Assembly (NCBI GenBank): GCA_964427485.1
Contig: CAYRUP010000002.1
Coordinates: forward strand, 1 to 40,245
DNA length: 40,245 nt
From: CAYRUP01 sp964427485
GTDB taxonomy: Bacteria > Pseudomonadota > Gammaproteobacteria > DSM-16500
Direction of reading: 5' to 3'
Position 1 is the first letter of the stretch; each line of letters opens with the position of its first letter. The notes below the pieces were generated by a model that saw only the letters and a list, made by a program, of their open reading frames with translations, was not told the origin of the DNA and searched no databases. Shown one piece after another: positions 31,116 through 40,233 of this stretch. The position numbers and the translations under genes are program-made.

Positions 31116-32633
31116 CTAAAATCGTGATCGTATTTTATTTTCATCTAAAAATGTTTTTAACCGCAGATAATTTTGGCTAGCATCAATATAGGCAATATAA
31201 CCATCGGGTCTAAGCAAATAGACGGCATTTTTTTCAAATCCATGTTTTTTGAATATAGGTTGCCATGGAAATTCATCATATTTTAAATTCTGTTGTTGAA
31301 TCGAATTTTTAAATTCCAAAGTGATTTGGCCATAAATATGAATTTGCCAATCCAGTAAAGTGAGCGATTGATAATTATCAATCGTATTTTCTTTTACCCA
31401 GGGTAATCGATCGCCTCCTTTAATTTTTGAAGTAGCACCTTGACTGAGTGGACTGTTCCGATAATTTATCTTAATTTGTGAAACAGTATTAAATAAAAAA
31501 TGTTTGATACTTTCAAATCGAATGAAAAATGGAAAAATATGCGGAAAAAAAATGTTTCGAACAAATTTGCCAAGTAATCCCTCATTCGTTATTGCTTGAA
31601 ACATTTTATCTGTTGTCATAATTAAGCGTTTAGCAAAACTTATTCGTTCTATTTCATAACTGTCCAAAATGGATTTAGCCGCGCGATTTTGTAAAACGGC
31701 AGCGATTTTCCAGGCTAGATTGATTGCATCGCCTATGCCCGTATTCATTCCTTGACCGCCAACCGGACTGTGTATATGACCCGCATCACCTAATAAAAAT
31801 GCGCGGCCTTTTCTAAAATGGTTAGCAACACGATGATGTGAATGATAGGTTGAAAACCAATTTACTTTTGAAATAGAAATTTGCGTATTTTTAATTGCTG
31901 AAGCTTCTACATCGCTAAATTCAATCGCAGCCTTTTGTTCCTTTTCTTTTGGAACGATGCCAATCAATCGAATTGAACCACTGCTTCGGATAGGAAATGC
32001 GAGAGAAAATCCATAATCGCCGAGGCAAAGTTGTATTTCATTATTTACAATTTTTCCTGAAGCCATCACATCGGCAACATAATATATTTGTGAATAGGTT
32101 CCACCGGGAAATTCTATTTCTAACTGAGAACGAACGGTGCTTCGTGCGCCATCGCAACCGAATATAAATGGCGTTGTTAAAGTTTGAATTTGATCGTCTT
32201 TGTTTAAAGTTGCAATGACTTGATTTTCATTTTGAGTGAAACGAATCAATTCGGTATTTCGTTCTACATAAACACCCATTTTTTCTAAATGTTCAATTAA
32301 TACTTTTTCATGATCGTCTTGTGGAAAAGATAATACAAAAGGAAATGGACTTGCATTTTTTCCCAAATAACCGAAGTCAATTGCAGCAACTGAATTGTTA
32401 TTTTTATGCAAATTGAGATGTTCTATTATAATTCCTTTCGCAACCACTTCATCAGCCATACCAATTTGTTGATAAAATTCTAAAGTTCGAGCATGCACAG
32501 CCATCGCTCTTGATGTTTCGCCCGGAGCTTTGTTTTTATCAATAATACGAAGAGGGATACCAAAATGTGTTAACCATAATGCGAGAACTAATCCTGTAGG
32601 GCCAGCACCAATAATAAGTACTTTTTCTTCCAT
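31116..32633 (-). CDS. FAD-dependent aromatic hydroxylase-like monooxygenase
   Basis: This 505-residue class A flavoprotein monooxygenase has the Rossmann GAGPTG (9-14), the DG motif FGCDGARSTVR, and the GD motif FLLGDAGHIHSPVGGQGMN that closes the FAD site. The C-terminal part ends in a thioredoxin-like domain remnant with YLLRPDGYIAY, as in phenol- or pentachlorophenol-hydroxylase relatives. GGGAGG lies five bases before the ATG. It converges with the hypothetical gene at 29415-31085 and lies 24 bases downstream of the CorA-like gene on the same strand. Substrate unknown. Confidence 0.88.
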   Translation of the reverse strand: MEEKVLIIGAGPTGLVLALWLTHFGIPLRIIDKNKAPGETSRAMAVHARTLEFYQQIGMADEVVAKGIIIEHLNLHKNNNSVAAIDFGYLGKNASPFPFVLSFPQDDHEKVLIEHLEKMGVYVERNTELIRFTQNENQVIATLNKDDQIQTLTTPFIFGCDGARSTVRSQLEIEFPGGTYSQIYYVADVMASGKIVNNEIQLCLGDYGFSLAFPIRSSGSIRLIGIVPKEKEQKAAIEFSDVEASAIKNTQISISKVNWFSTYHSHHRVANHFRKGRAFLLGDAGHIHSPVGGQGMNTGIGDAINLAWKIAAVLQNRAAKSILDSYEIERISFAKRLIMTTDKMFQAITNEGLLGKFVRNIFFPHIFPFFIRFESIKHFLFNTVSQIKINYRNSPLSQGATSKIKGGDRLPWVKENTIDNYQSLTLLDWQIHIYGQITLEFKNSIQQQNLKYDEFPWQPIFKKHGFEKNAVYLLRPDGYIAYIDASQNYLRLKTFLDENKIRSRF

Positions 32634-32657
32634 GGAACCTCCCAGATTATGACACCA

Positions 32658-33650
32658 TTAAAACCATTTCATTTTTTTAAATAGATATAACAAGGCACCG
32701 CCACAGAATGCTAATAAAAAAAGAACAGCGAAATATCCATATTTCCACTGTAACTCTGGCATCCAGTGAAAATTCATTCCATAAATCCCGGTAATTAAAG
32801 TGAGGGGCAAAAAAATGGCGGCAAATGCAGTCAAAACACGCATGGTTTCATTCATTTTTTGCATCAATGAATTGTCAATCTGGTCCAATAAATCATTTAA
32901 AATATCACGGATGGAATCCGCTTCGTGATAAATCATATGCGTTTCATTCAATAAATTGGATAAAGATGAACGGCATCGATCTGAAATCACGGAAATTTTG
33001 CGTCCCGAAATTCGCATGAGTATTTCTCTTATTGCAACAATAAAACGCCTAATTTTCATCATGTGATTTTTTACATCCATAACTTCTCTATAAATATTTT
33101 CATGCGTGGTTCTAATTGTTAAATCAAGATGATCTGATATTGTTTCAAAATTAAATAATACTTTAGCAAAATCATTGACTACATTATCTAAAATTAAAAA
33201 TAAAATAAAACAAGGCGTTTTTGCATACTTGAGCGATTTGACATAGGTCTCATTAAAATCAATTAACGCAGGGATGGGTTCTTTAGAAGCCGTGATACAA
33301 TATTGATGAGTTAAATGAATAATTAAATTGCTAAAAGTTTCAGTTTGCTGTTCTATTAAAGTTGTATTGATTTCATTTGAAATCAGACAGGGAATTTGAA
33401 TAGTCATTGCATCATCAGTATCAATAATTTTTGGCATGGGATCTTCTTGATCAAACAATTGAATAACATCATCCGTTAATTTGATTTTTTTAACGATTTT
33501 TTGCAGCGTTTCTAAATCATTTAAATCGCAGTGGATCCAAATTATTTTATTTTTTTCTTCTGAATTAATTTCCAATTCATCTATCGATATTTTTTTATGA
33601 CTGCGATTTTCAATGTCAAATTCAATGAGGGTTGTAGCGAGTCTTGGCAT
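32658..33650 (-). CDS. CorA-like divalent cation transporter
   Basis: This 330-residue protein has a large cytoplasmic N-terminal domain and two C-terminal transmembrane helices with the CorA signature GMN (291-293) in TGIYGMNFHWMPEL. Mg2+ or Zn2+ transport (CorA versus ZntB) cannot be decided. The ATG at 33650 is chosen because GGAG lies 7 bases upstream; an in-frame ATG at 33671 precedes that site. It probably forms an operon with the downstream monooxygenase. Confidence 0.88.
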   Translation of the reverse strand: MPRLATTLIEFDIENRSHKKISIDELEINSEEKNKIIWIHCDLNDLETLQKIVKKIKLTDDVIQLFDQEDPMPKIIDTDDAMTIQIPCLISNEINTTLIEQQTETFSNLIIHLTHQYCITASKEPIPALIDFNETYVKSLKYAKTPCFILFLILDNVVNDFAKVLFNFETISDHLDLTIRTTHENIYREVMDVKNHMMKIRRFIVAIREILMRISGRKISVISDRCRSSLSNLLNETHMIYHEADSIRDILNDLLDQIDNSLMQKMNETMRVLTAFAAIFLPLTLITGIYGMNFHWMPELQWKYGYFAVLFLLAFCGGALLYLFKKMKWF

Positions 33651-33827
33651 ATTTAACTCCTTAGCTCCCATGAGTCATTATAGCAGAACTCGTCTCGTTA
33701 AATTTATAATAAATAGAATGAATTTATTGAAAATTATTTTAAAAATGAAAGAGTTATACCATTGTGCAGATATTTTTTTTATATGCTATCATACGTTTTT
33801 GAAAATCTCGGATTTTAATTTTAAAAA

Positions 33828-34199
33828 GTGAATATTTCGGTGAAATTATTATTAAATAAAATTGTTGTGAAAAAATCATCGCGTCACGGGTTTGGTGTGT
33901 TTGCTGAAAAAAATATTAAGAAGGGTGAAAGAATAGAGCAATGTTATTTTGTTCTTTCGAAAGGCGGCGATGAGAGTCTGGAAAATTTTTATTTTGCAGT
34001 CAAACGAAAATATGCGGTATTTCTCGGTTTTGGCAGTCTATATAATCACTCAGATGATCCAAATGCAGATTATACTATCAATGTTAACAAACGCATTGCG
34101 ACGATAAAAGCCTCTAGAAATATTCAAAAAGGCGAGGAAATTTTAATTTCTTATGGTGATGATTGGTTTGAAAGTCGCAATTTAAAATCAAAGAAATAA
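33828..34199 (+). CDS. Small SET-domain protein (putative lysine methyltransferase)
   Basis: This 123-residue stand-alone SET domain shows SRHGFGVFAEKNIKKGERI (18-36), the SAM-binding YNHSDDPNADY (72-82, with N73-H74) and GEEILISYGDDWF with the catalytic-type Y109. No pre- or post-SET cysteines are present. The assumed start is a GTG with no clear ribosome-binding site; another GTG four codons on is possible. SET proteins in intracellular bacteria can modify host or bacterial proteins; no secretion signal is visible. It is divergent from the CorA-like gene and convergent with the NTF2-like gene. Confidence 0.82.
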   Translation: MNISVKLLLNKIVVKKSSRHGFGVFAEKNIKKGERIEQCYFVLSKGGDESLENFYFAVKRKYAVFLGFGSLYNHSDDPNADYTINVNKRIATIKASRNIQKGEEILISYGDDWFESRNLKSKK

Positions 34200-34268
34200 C
34201 AAATTGAAATACTCGATGCGCTCAATTTTGGAATCAACCGTAATATAAAACTTAGAATGAGATAAAAT

Positions 34269-34301
34269 CTGTCATGCAAGCGTTTTTAACTCACATGACA
34301 G
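34269..34301. terminator. Possible bidirectional terminator hairpin
   Basis: CTGTCATG (34269-34276) pairs perfectly with CATGACAG (34294-34301) across a 17-base loop, between the convergent SET and NTF2-like genes. The loop is long and no good T-run follows, so termination is uncertain. Confidence 0.4.
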
Positions 34302-34307
34302 GTTTGA

Positions 34308-34745
34308 TTAACCAATTTGATCTAAGTTAGCATACGCCAAAATGAGCCATTTTGAACCTTGCTTTTGCAATACTGCCATTCGGCCCGCGGCTTTTTTTGC
34401 AATATTTTTGTTATCAATCATTTCGTTACCTGCATCTTTGTAGGTAACAACAATCGAATTACCGCTGTTGGAAAATGTAAAATCGGTTAAATGATAACTT
34501 TGCATATGTAAATTTTTGATGAGATCCATTTCTTGTGCTTTATTTCGTACTTTGCCATCGGTGTGAATAGAAACAAACTGTGGTGCTAGATAACTACTCG
34601 CTTTTTCTAAATCATGATTTTTCATTGCAGCAAACCAATTATCAATCAAACTCTTTGCCATTGTATCAGTATCTTCTGCAGCGTAGGTCGTCGTGAAACA
34701 GAGGAAAAACAGGAACATAACATTCATTAAAATCCATTTTTTCAT
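34308..34745 (-). CDS. Exported NTF2-like (SnoaL/DUF4440-type) protein
   Basis: This 145-residue protein has a clear Sec signal peptide (MKKWILMNVMFLFFLCFTTTYA) and a mature NTF2-like fold: an N-terminal helix SLIDNWFAAMKNHDLEKASSYL, then FVSIHTDGK and a C-terminal strand WLILAYANLDQI. Periplasmic or secreted. AAGGAG lies 9 bases before the ATG. The family is functionally diverse, so no reaction is assigned. Confidence 0.8.
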   Translation of the reverse strand: MKKWILMNVMFLFFLCFTTTYAAEDTDTMAKSLIDNWFAAMKNHDLEKASSYLAPQFVSIHTDGKVRNKAQEMDLIKNLHMQSYHLTDFTFSNSGNSIVVTYKDAGNEMIDNKNIAKKAAGRMAVLQKQGSKWLILAYANLDQIG

Positions 34746-34905
34746 AAGATTATCTCCTTAAAAAAAACATATTAAGTATAAGGTATTCTCATGAAAAATA
34801 ACATCCATTTATACGTTGTGATTTGATAATACTAAAATTACAGAGAGAACTATTATGGAATTTTTTCCATGATCTCCCGTAGCTTATCCAGCGTTGTTGC
34901 AGATT

Positions 34906-36765
34906 TTATGCTTTTCTTTTAAGAGACTTTCTTAAGTAAGGCTCAACACACATTACTTCTTGTGTTCGTTGATGACATAGATTGGCAACAGCAACTAAAT
35001 CAAAGGTAACTGTGCCAGTGTAATATTGACCATACGTCGTGTTGCCAAGTCTTTGCCATCGTGGCGCTTCAAATTTTCCCCGTATAATAGCACCTCCGTT
35101 AATATCCGAAAAAACAATCGGAATCCTAGAGAGGGCAGTCAATACAGGAGAGTCATAGCTAATCAAAGTATCTGCATTTCTGAAATTAAGCGTTTGAAAG
35201 CTGTTATCCACATCATAAAATTTCTCTGAAATGATGGTTTCATATGTATCAGGATCATGACCCAATAGATAGAAATCAGCTGGACCTTGTTTATTGATTT
35301 TTTTAAATAACATGGGTATTAGTTCCATTAAACTAGGCTCCTCATGACTTTGTTTTAAATAAAGATGGCATCGAGTGAGGACCTCACTCCATTCTCTAAA
35401 ATCACATAATTTCGATGTGCGTGGTAAAGTTTTTTCTTTAAAATCGGGCTTTTGATCAAAACAACGATTGTAACGACAATATTCATTCACAATATGCATG
35501 GGAACTCTCCGCTGTGCTTCGCCAATTTTACACCACAATGCCACCAGAGGTTTCCAGAACTGTTTTTTAAACGCCGCTTTATCAGGATGCAGTTTTTTTT
35601 TGCGTTCATATCCATTATAGAAATGAGTATATTCTTGTAAGGCATTTATGAGTGAATTGACAAAGTGTGCTTGTTTAGTTTCAATTTCAGCATGTAAAGC
35701 CTGGTATTTTGCTGTATTCGTTACCTGAATGGTATGACTGGTTTCTTCTTTGAGTAACGCTAATTCATCTTGAAATTGAGTTTTATCTAATTCAGTGAGC
35801 GCTGGCATTATGCCATTCACATTATCTTGACAATACTGATAGCCATAGAGATAAAACACAGGCGTTTTCGATTTTTCTTGTACTTGAATCAGCGTAGGTA
35901 GATTTTGTTCTGCTAATTCTTTTAGCGTGGGCACTTTATCAACGGTTAATAAATGCAAGTCATATTTTTTTGGGCAATCCCAATAAGAACCATGCTGCGA
36001 TTTAAATTGCTGCGTTTTCATTTCATCGCGTTGTTTTTGAATTTCTTGAGGTGTCATGTACTTTTCTAGCATCTTCCACATATGCGTGTCTTTCGCCCAT
36101 CTTGCATATTGATAAGGCGTAATACGGGTAAAGTGATGACTTGCCGCATCGGTTACATTCGCTTTTTGCAATAAAAGTTGTTTTAATTGGGGATGCAGAT
36201 CCAATAATTTTTCTGCTGCCGTGGCATATGTATCTCCTCTTGCAGCAGTGATCACTAAAATATTAGGTAGCATCGCTTGAATATCCTTCAATGTAAAATC
36301 ATAAGGAAATCCGATATTTAAAGGTCGTAACTCCTGATCTTTTATCATTCCTTTTATGACATCCCCTTCAGGATTAATCACGGTATAATTTAAAAAATCG
36401 TTATATGATATCGGTCCTGGCATATCAATATAAAATGAGCCATGTTGAAGTGTAACGTCTTCTGATTTTCGTTCCTCGTTCTTATTCCATTCATTCTGTG
36501 GCATTGTTTCTAATTTATATTGTGGAGGTTTCGCCCATGCGACCAATTCTAAAAAATGAATCTGCAAAGCTTGTTGCATGAGTCGATTCCATAAATCCGT
36601 ATTTTTTTGTTTTATCGTGGCAAATCGTCGCATGCTTTCCGTATCTAAGAATGAAAATATAAGATTAATTAAACTAGAAGAAAGGTTGTCTAATTTTAAT
36701 TGTGAAGTGGGCGGGGCATATAATGTTATACCGGATGCTTGATAGTGAGGAGATGATGATTGCAT
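34906..36765 (-). CDS. F-box-containing hypothetical protein (candidate effector)
   Basis: This protein has 619 residues from the ATG at 36765, or 648 from the ATG at 36852, which would overlap the upstream gene by 71 bases. Near its N-terminus it carries a eukaryote-type F-box: LDNLSSSLINLIFSFLDTES followed by MRRFATIKQKNTDLWNRLM. The rest contains helical stretches (ITPYQYARWAKDTHMWKML, HIVNEYCRYNRCFDQKPDF) that remind me of large hypothetical proteins of Legionella relatives; I could not verify this. Bacterial F-box proteins characterised so far act inside host cells by binding Skp1 of SCF ubiquitin ligases. No signal peptide or membrane helix is visible, compatible with type IV secretion. 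It forms an operon with the gene at 36782. Confidence 0.8.
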   Translation of the reverse strand: MQSSSPHYQASGITLYAPPTSQLKLDNLSSSLINLIFSFLDTESMRRFATIKQKNTDLWNRLMQQALQIHFLELVAWAKPPQYKLETMPQNEWNKNEERKSEDVTLQHGSFYIDMPGPISYNDFLNYTVINPEGDVIKGMIKDQELRPLNIGFPYDFTLKDIQAMLPNILVITAARGDTYATAAEKLLDLHPQLKQLLLQKANVTDAASHHFTRITPYQYARWAKDTHMWKMLEKYMTPQEIQKQRDEMKTQQFKSQHGSYWDCPKKYDLHLLTVDKVPTLKELAEQNLPTLIQVQEKSKTPVFYLYGYQYCQDNVNGIMPALTELDKTQFQDELALLKEETSHTIQVTNTAKYQALHAEIETKQAHFVNSLINALQEYTHFYNGYERKKKLHPDKAAFKKQFWKPLVALWCKIGEAQRRVPMHIVNEYCRYNRCFDQKPDFKEKTLPRTSKLCDFREWSEVLTRCHLYLKQSHEEPSLMELIPMLFKKINKQGPADFYLLGHDPDTYETIISEKFYDVDNSFQTLNFRNADTLISYDSPVLTALSRIPIVFSDINGGAIIRGKFEAPRWQRLGNTTYGQYYTGTVTFDLVAVANLCHQRTQEVMCVEPYLRKSLKRKA

Positions 36766-36781
36766 AATGTAACTCGATTTT

Positions 36782-37396
36782 TTAATGGGTGTTAAATTTA
36801 AGAATGCGTGGCTGATCGAGTTCATTTTGCATCGACATTCTGCCACGTTCATCTAATGCTCGAACTTCTTCAATGGTAGATGATCCATTTTGTATGAGTG
36901 GATACAACGTCATTAAATTCCATCTTTCTTGTGGATTGGTTGTGAGTATTGAATCAATCGACATGGCGGGTTGTCGTCCCGCATGAAAATTTTCTAAATA
37001 GTTTATCAAATTATCTATTTTGACTACATAATACCCTGGCATTTTTGCCAACACAGCCAAAGATAAATGACTACGTCTAGCGAGTATCTTGTGGTAATCA
37101 AAAAAAGAAGAACTGGCTTGAGAAAAAGAGGTTTTTGCAATTTTACCTTTTTCTATGTTTTTTATTGCTTGTAGAGTCGCTTGCATTGCAACTTCAATAC
37201 ATTCGATATCTTTTAAGTGCGCTTGAGTGGACGGAGTGATACCACAAATGGATTGCATTGCTAAATCAGTCGTATCCGCGGGAATTTTTCCTTCTTGTAA
37301 TGCAGTTTTTTGATCTTGAATACGAGCTAATTTAGCTGTGAAAAAGGATTTTAATGCAGCAAGTTGAGAATATTTTTTTTGTAGTCTGCTTTCCAT
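36782..37396 (-). CDS. Hypothetical helical protein
   Basis: Unrecognised, 204 residues. GAGG lies 7 bases before the ATG. The sequence is largely helical; residues 1-90 look like paired amphipathic helices (LQKKYSQLAALKSFFTAKLARIQ, DIECIEVAMQATLQAIKNIEKGK). There are no membrane helices or signal peptide. It is directly upstream of the F-box gene (17 bases if the latter starts at 36765), so the two are probably cotranscribed and may act together, for example as a chaperone or companion effector. This is inference from position only. Confidence 0.7.
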   Translation of the reverse strand: MESRLQKKYSQLAALKSFFTAKLARIQDQKTALQEGKIPADTTDLAMQSICGITPSTQAHLKDIECIEVAMQATLQAIKNIEKGKIAKTSFSQASSSFFDYHKILARRSHLSLAVLAKMPGYYVVKIDNLINYLENFHAGRQPAMSIDSILTTNPQERWNLMTLYPLIQNGSSTIEEVRALDERGRMSMQNELDQPRILKFNTH

Positions 37397-37479
37397 AAAT
37401 TACCTCATTGTATAGGATGATTGGCGAAGATTTTATTGTTAAATTTGCGCTAAAATCATAATCTAGATTTGTTTAAAGG

Positions 37480-38544
37480 TCACACCTTTTTTCTGGAATA
37501 ACTAATTGGACAATAATTTTCATCCCGTTTTTTTAATTTCTCAATAAATAATTCGTTTTTTATTTCCAAGAAAAATTTGAAATGAGATAATTTCATTTTT
37601 GCTTCCCTAGGGAGCTTATTGTCAGCTAAAAGTTCATGAATTCTAATTTCGCTTTCCGCGACATAATTCAATAGTTCTTTGAAATTTTTATTTGAAGGAT
37701 ATAACAATATCTGCCGTGTAATCTGTGTGCCAACACATGTTTTTGGCCTACCTTGTTTAGGATAATTTTGTTCGTATTTATAAGAGAATCCTTCGAGATT
37801 TAATTCTAACTTAATCTGATTTAAATGGTATGACTCTATTGCAGTAGCCGCGACAGTTAATGCTGCCAAACCAATGGGTAAAACAAAGCTTGCTGTGGTT
37901 GATAAATTAAAAAAATCAGCCAAGTATTTACCTGCGTTATAACCGAATGGTCCGGCAATACAATTGAATAGTCTGGTCTTTGATGGCATGTCATAATTAG
38001 GCCTCTGAAAAGGCAAGAAATTATAAAGCAACTTAAATTGCTTAGGTGTTGTTGGTAAATCATCCATTTTATATTTTTTTAAATAATCAAATGTACTAAT
38101 CAAATAAGTGATATGCGTATATAGCTGTTTCTCACCAATTCGCCATTGAACAAATTTATAAGGATAGGGAACCAGTCTTGAAGTAACCAACAGGGGATCT
38201 GAATTTGTAGATGCCATCCATACGCGCAGAGGATTTTTTTCCAATTCCTTTTTAACAGAGTGAACACATCTTTTTTCTTCACGAAAAGTATGAACGAGAT
38301 CAATTAAATCTCCTACGATGTAGAACATCATTAAAAAATCAAAAATAGGCGGGACATAATTATTATTTATGAGTGGGCTATTATAATGGGTGAATTCATT
38401 ATGACCGGTAAATGTTGCAACAAATGTTGTAAACATGCGAAAGACAAGAACGAAGCGTAATGCCAGCATTCTAGAATGGCTAGATTGCCTGATGTGGGTA
38501 CCTTGTGCTGGTTTAGGGTGAAATAAAGAGAATTTTGAAAACAT
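37480..38544 (-). CDS. Hypothetical membrane protein
   Basis: Unrecognised, 354 residues. Hydrophobic segments occur near residues 25-45 (RMLALRFVLVFRMFTTFVAT), 66-86 (PIFDFLMMFYIVGDLIDLV) and 216-236 (TTASFVLPIGLAALTVAATA), with long hydrophilic parts between and after. AAAGG precedes the ATG. Same strand as the two genes that follow it (helical protein and F-box protein), separated by 83 bases. It could be part of a three-gene accessory cluster. No function is assigned. Confidence 0.7.
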   Translation of the reverse strand: MFSKFSLFHPKPAQGTHIRQSSHSRMLALRFVLVFRMFTTFVATFTGHNEFTHYNSPLINNNYVPPIFDFLMMFYIVGDLIDLVHTFREEKRCVHSVKKELEKNPLRVWMASTNSDPLLVTSRLVPYPYKFVQWRIGEKQLYTHITYLISTFDYLKKYKMDDLPTTPKQFKLLYNFLPFQRPNYDMPSKTRLFNCIAGPFGYNAGKYLADFFNLSTTASFVLPIGLAALTVAATAIESYHLNQIKLELNLEGFSYKYEQNYPKQGRPKTCVGTQITRQILLYPSNKNFKELLNYVAESEIRIHELLADNKLPREAKMKLSHFKFFLEIKNELFIEKLKKRDENYCPISYSRKKV

Positions 38545-38649
38545 TTTTTCAGCCTTTTATGTAAATGTGATTTTTCTGTACGGAAAAATATCTATGCTAT
38601 ACTAATATTGCCCACTTTATCATGTGAAGGATCTATAAGGACATAGTCG

Positions 38650-39678
38650 ATGCCTACACTCATTTTTCTCGCCATTGCATATCAAATTCAAAACATCAAA
38701 TGGCGGTATCTTTTTTTAGTACTGACTGCTATCAGTTTCATTTATAATCTTTATTATAAGATGTGGCCGCAGGAAATTTATTCTGTGGTTATTGTCATGT
38801 TGCTTTTTATGCTGACGCCCCATTTTTCTCTCTGGTGGCAAAAACGCAATGAACGCAGTAACCCCATTTCTTTTTGGGACTCTCCGAAAGAAACTATATT
38901 ACTCGCTAAATACAATAAATATAAATTGTTGTTTTGGATTTTTTTTCTGATTGTTTCTATCACCGCTATTTGCTTCTATATTGGTTTTACAAATCAAATT
39001 TTATTAGGCAGCTTATTAGCTGTTTTTTTTCTTCTATATGGATTAAAAAATTTGTTTGTCTTGATCCTACCACCCGAATGGTTTTTACATGACGTCAACA
39101 CGGAATATACATTTTTAGCCGTATTTATCGCCTATTGGTTATCTGATTTAATTAGCCATAAATTGAGTTTTCAATTTACACTTCCTATGATAATAGCGGC
39201 GATATCGTGTTTAGTAGGATTTTTTTTGGTTCAAAAAAATAACCGTTATCTGATTCCCGGATGCGCGTTGATCTTGGCAGATATTATTTGGCAACTTCTG
39301 CGTCTCATACAAGACAATGACATTTATTCGAGCTCATTTATCACGACGGTCTTCATTTTAGTGATGACCATGTTGATTGGCTTAATTTGGCTAGTCAAAA
39401 AACCGGGTGTTTTACCTATTGTCTATTTAGCATTATTTCAACTTTTTCGTTTTTCAACATTTTCCTATGAAGCGATTGATCGTGCAATTTCTAATGATCT
39501 CTCACTATCTGAAGCATCGGATTATACGCTTTATTTAGTATGTTGGATGTATATTGTGCCATTGATATTTTGGATGTTTGGATTGAGACAAATTGAAGAC
39601 GGTGGAAATGTAGAACATCGCCACGTGCGAGAAAATAAGCGTTTTGAGAATTTAAAAAAGAGACTTAGCAATAAATAA
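38650..39678 (+). CDS. Hypothetical polytopic membrane protein
   Basis: Unrecognised, 342 residues, hydrophobic almost throughout with about nine or ten predicted transmembrane helices (for example LFWIFFLIVSITAICFYIGF, FITTVFILVMTMLIGLIWLV) and a short basic cytoplasmic tail (HRHVRENKRFENLKKRLSNK). AAGGA lies 8 bases before the ATG. It is divergent from the gene at 37480-38544; TATACT at 38598-38603 is a possible -10, and an inverted repeat TTTTTC/GAAAAA (38571-38588) lies just upstream of it. Transport is the obvious guess, but no family motif is seen. Confidence 0.75.
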   Translation: MPTLIFLAIAYQIQNIKWRYLFLVLTAISFIYNLYYKMWPQEIYSVVIVMLLFMLTPHFSLWWQKRNERSNPISFWDSPKETILLAKYNKYKLLFWIFFLIVSITAICFYIGFTNQILLGSLLAVFFLLYGLKNLFVLILPPEWFLHDVNTEYTFLAVFIAYWLSDLISHKLSFQFTLPMIIAAISCLVGFFLVQKNNRYLIPGCALILADIIWQLLRLIQDNDIYSSSFITTVFILVMTMLIGLIWLVKKPGVLPIVYLALFQLFRFSTFSYEAIDRAISNDLSLSEASDYTLYLVCWMYIVPLIFWMFGLRQIEDGGNVEHRHVRENKRFENLKKRLSNK

Positions 39679-39720
39679 TTATCATCACTTAGTATACTTT
39701 ATATAAAATTGAGGTGTATT

Positions 39721-39876
39721 ATGTCGGCACACATGAACATGCGCCATACGAAGATTAGTAAACCCATAGATTTTTATGCTTGTTATTTACAGGACATAAA
39801 ATTATTGTAACTAATGCCTTTCATAAAAGTTTCGGCAGAAAGTGTGAAGATTAACCTAGGTCAATATTTACTGTAG
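39721..39876 (+). other. Small open frame interrupted by one stop codon
   Basis: GAGGTG lies 4 bases before an ATG at 39721. The frame reads 29 codons (starting MSAHMNMRHTKISKP) to a TAA at 39808-39810 and then continues in the same frame from CTA-ATG to TAG at 39874-39876. It could be a decayed small gene or chance. No homology recognised. Confidence 0.25.
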
Positions 39877-39889
39877 GAGTTTAAAAAAA

Positions 39890-40233
39890 ATGGAAAGTAG
39901 ATCAAAATCCAATACTGCAAATAGTGAAACTACTGAAACTACTGAAAAGAGGTTACTGTTAATCAGTATTATAAGCCATCGCGAGTTACTTACGTGCATA
40001 ATGAATCGCTAAGCGAATTTGTGCGTCTTCCTAACGAAAGCGTAAAATCCAAAAGAAAATACGATTTTCCATTCGGTACAACACGAAGTATCGCTCAGCT
40101 GAAAGGAGCTCAAGCAATTAAATTTTTTAAGCCCGCATCATTACGAGAAGAACCACAAAGATGGAAAGGATCACTGCCAACTGAGCCCCTAACAGTTGAG
40201 CAGAAATGTAATGCGATTCAAAAATTATCATAA
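39890..40233 (+). pseudogene. Small hypothetical gene, probably frameshifted
   Basis: AGGAG lies about 9 bases before the ATG at 39890. The frame reads MESRSKSNTANSETTETTEK and then stops at 40010-40012. A second frame open from about 39946 continues EVTVNQYYKPSRVTYVHNESLSEF and on to the stop at 40231-40233. One extra A in the A4 run at 39945-39948 would join them into a protein of about 114 residues, rich in charged residues and without membrane segments. AAGGAAAT right after the stop suggests a further gene starts at the window edge. Function unknown; a sequencing slip is an alternative. Confidence 0.5.

Noticed and set aside
34680..34705. GTGAAACA half-site resembling chromosomal parS
   Set aside because: Only about half of the 16-bp palindrome matches, and it lies inside the signal-peptide region of the NTF2-like gene.
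34855..34870. ATGGAA/TTCCAT hairpin after the F-box gene
   Set aside because: Six-bp stem without a U-tract on either strand; too weak to call a terminator.
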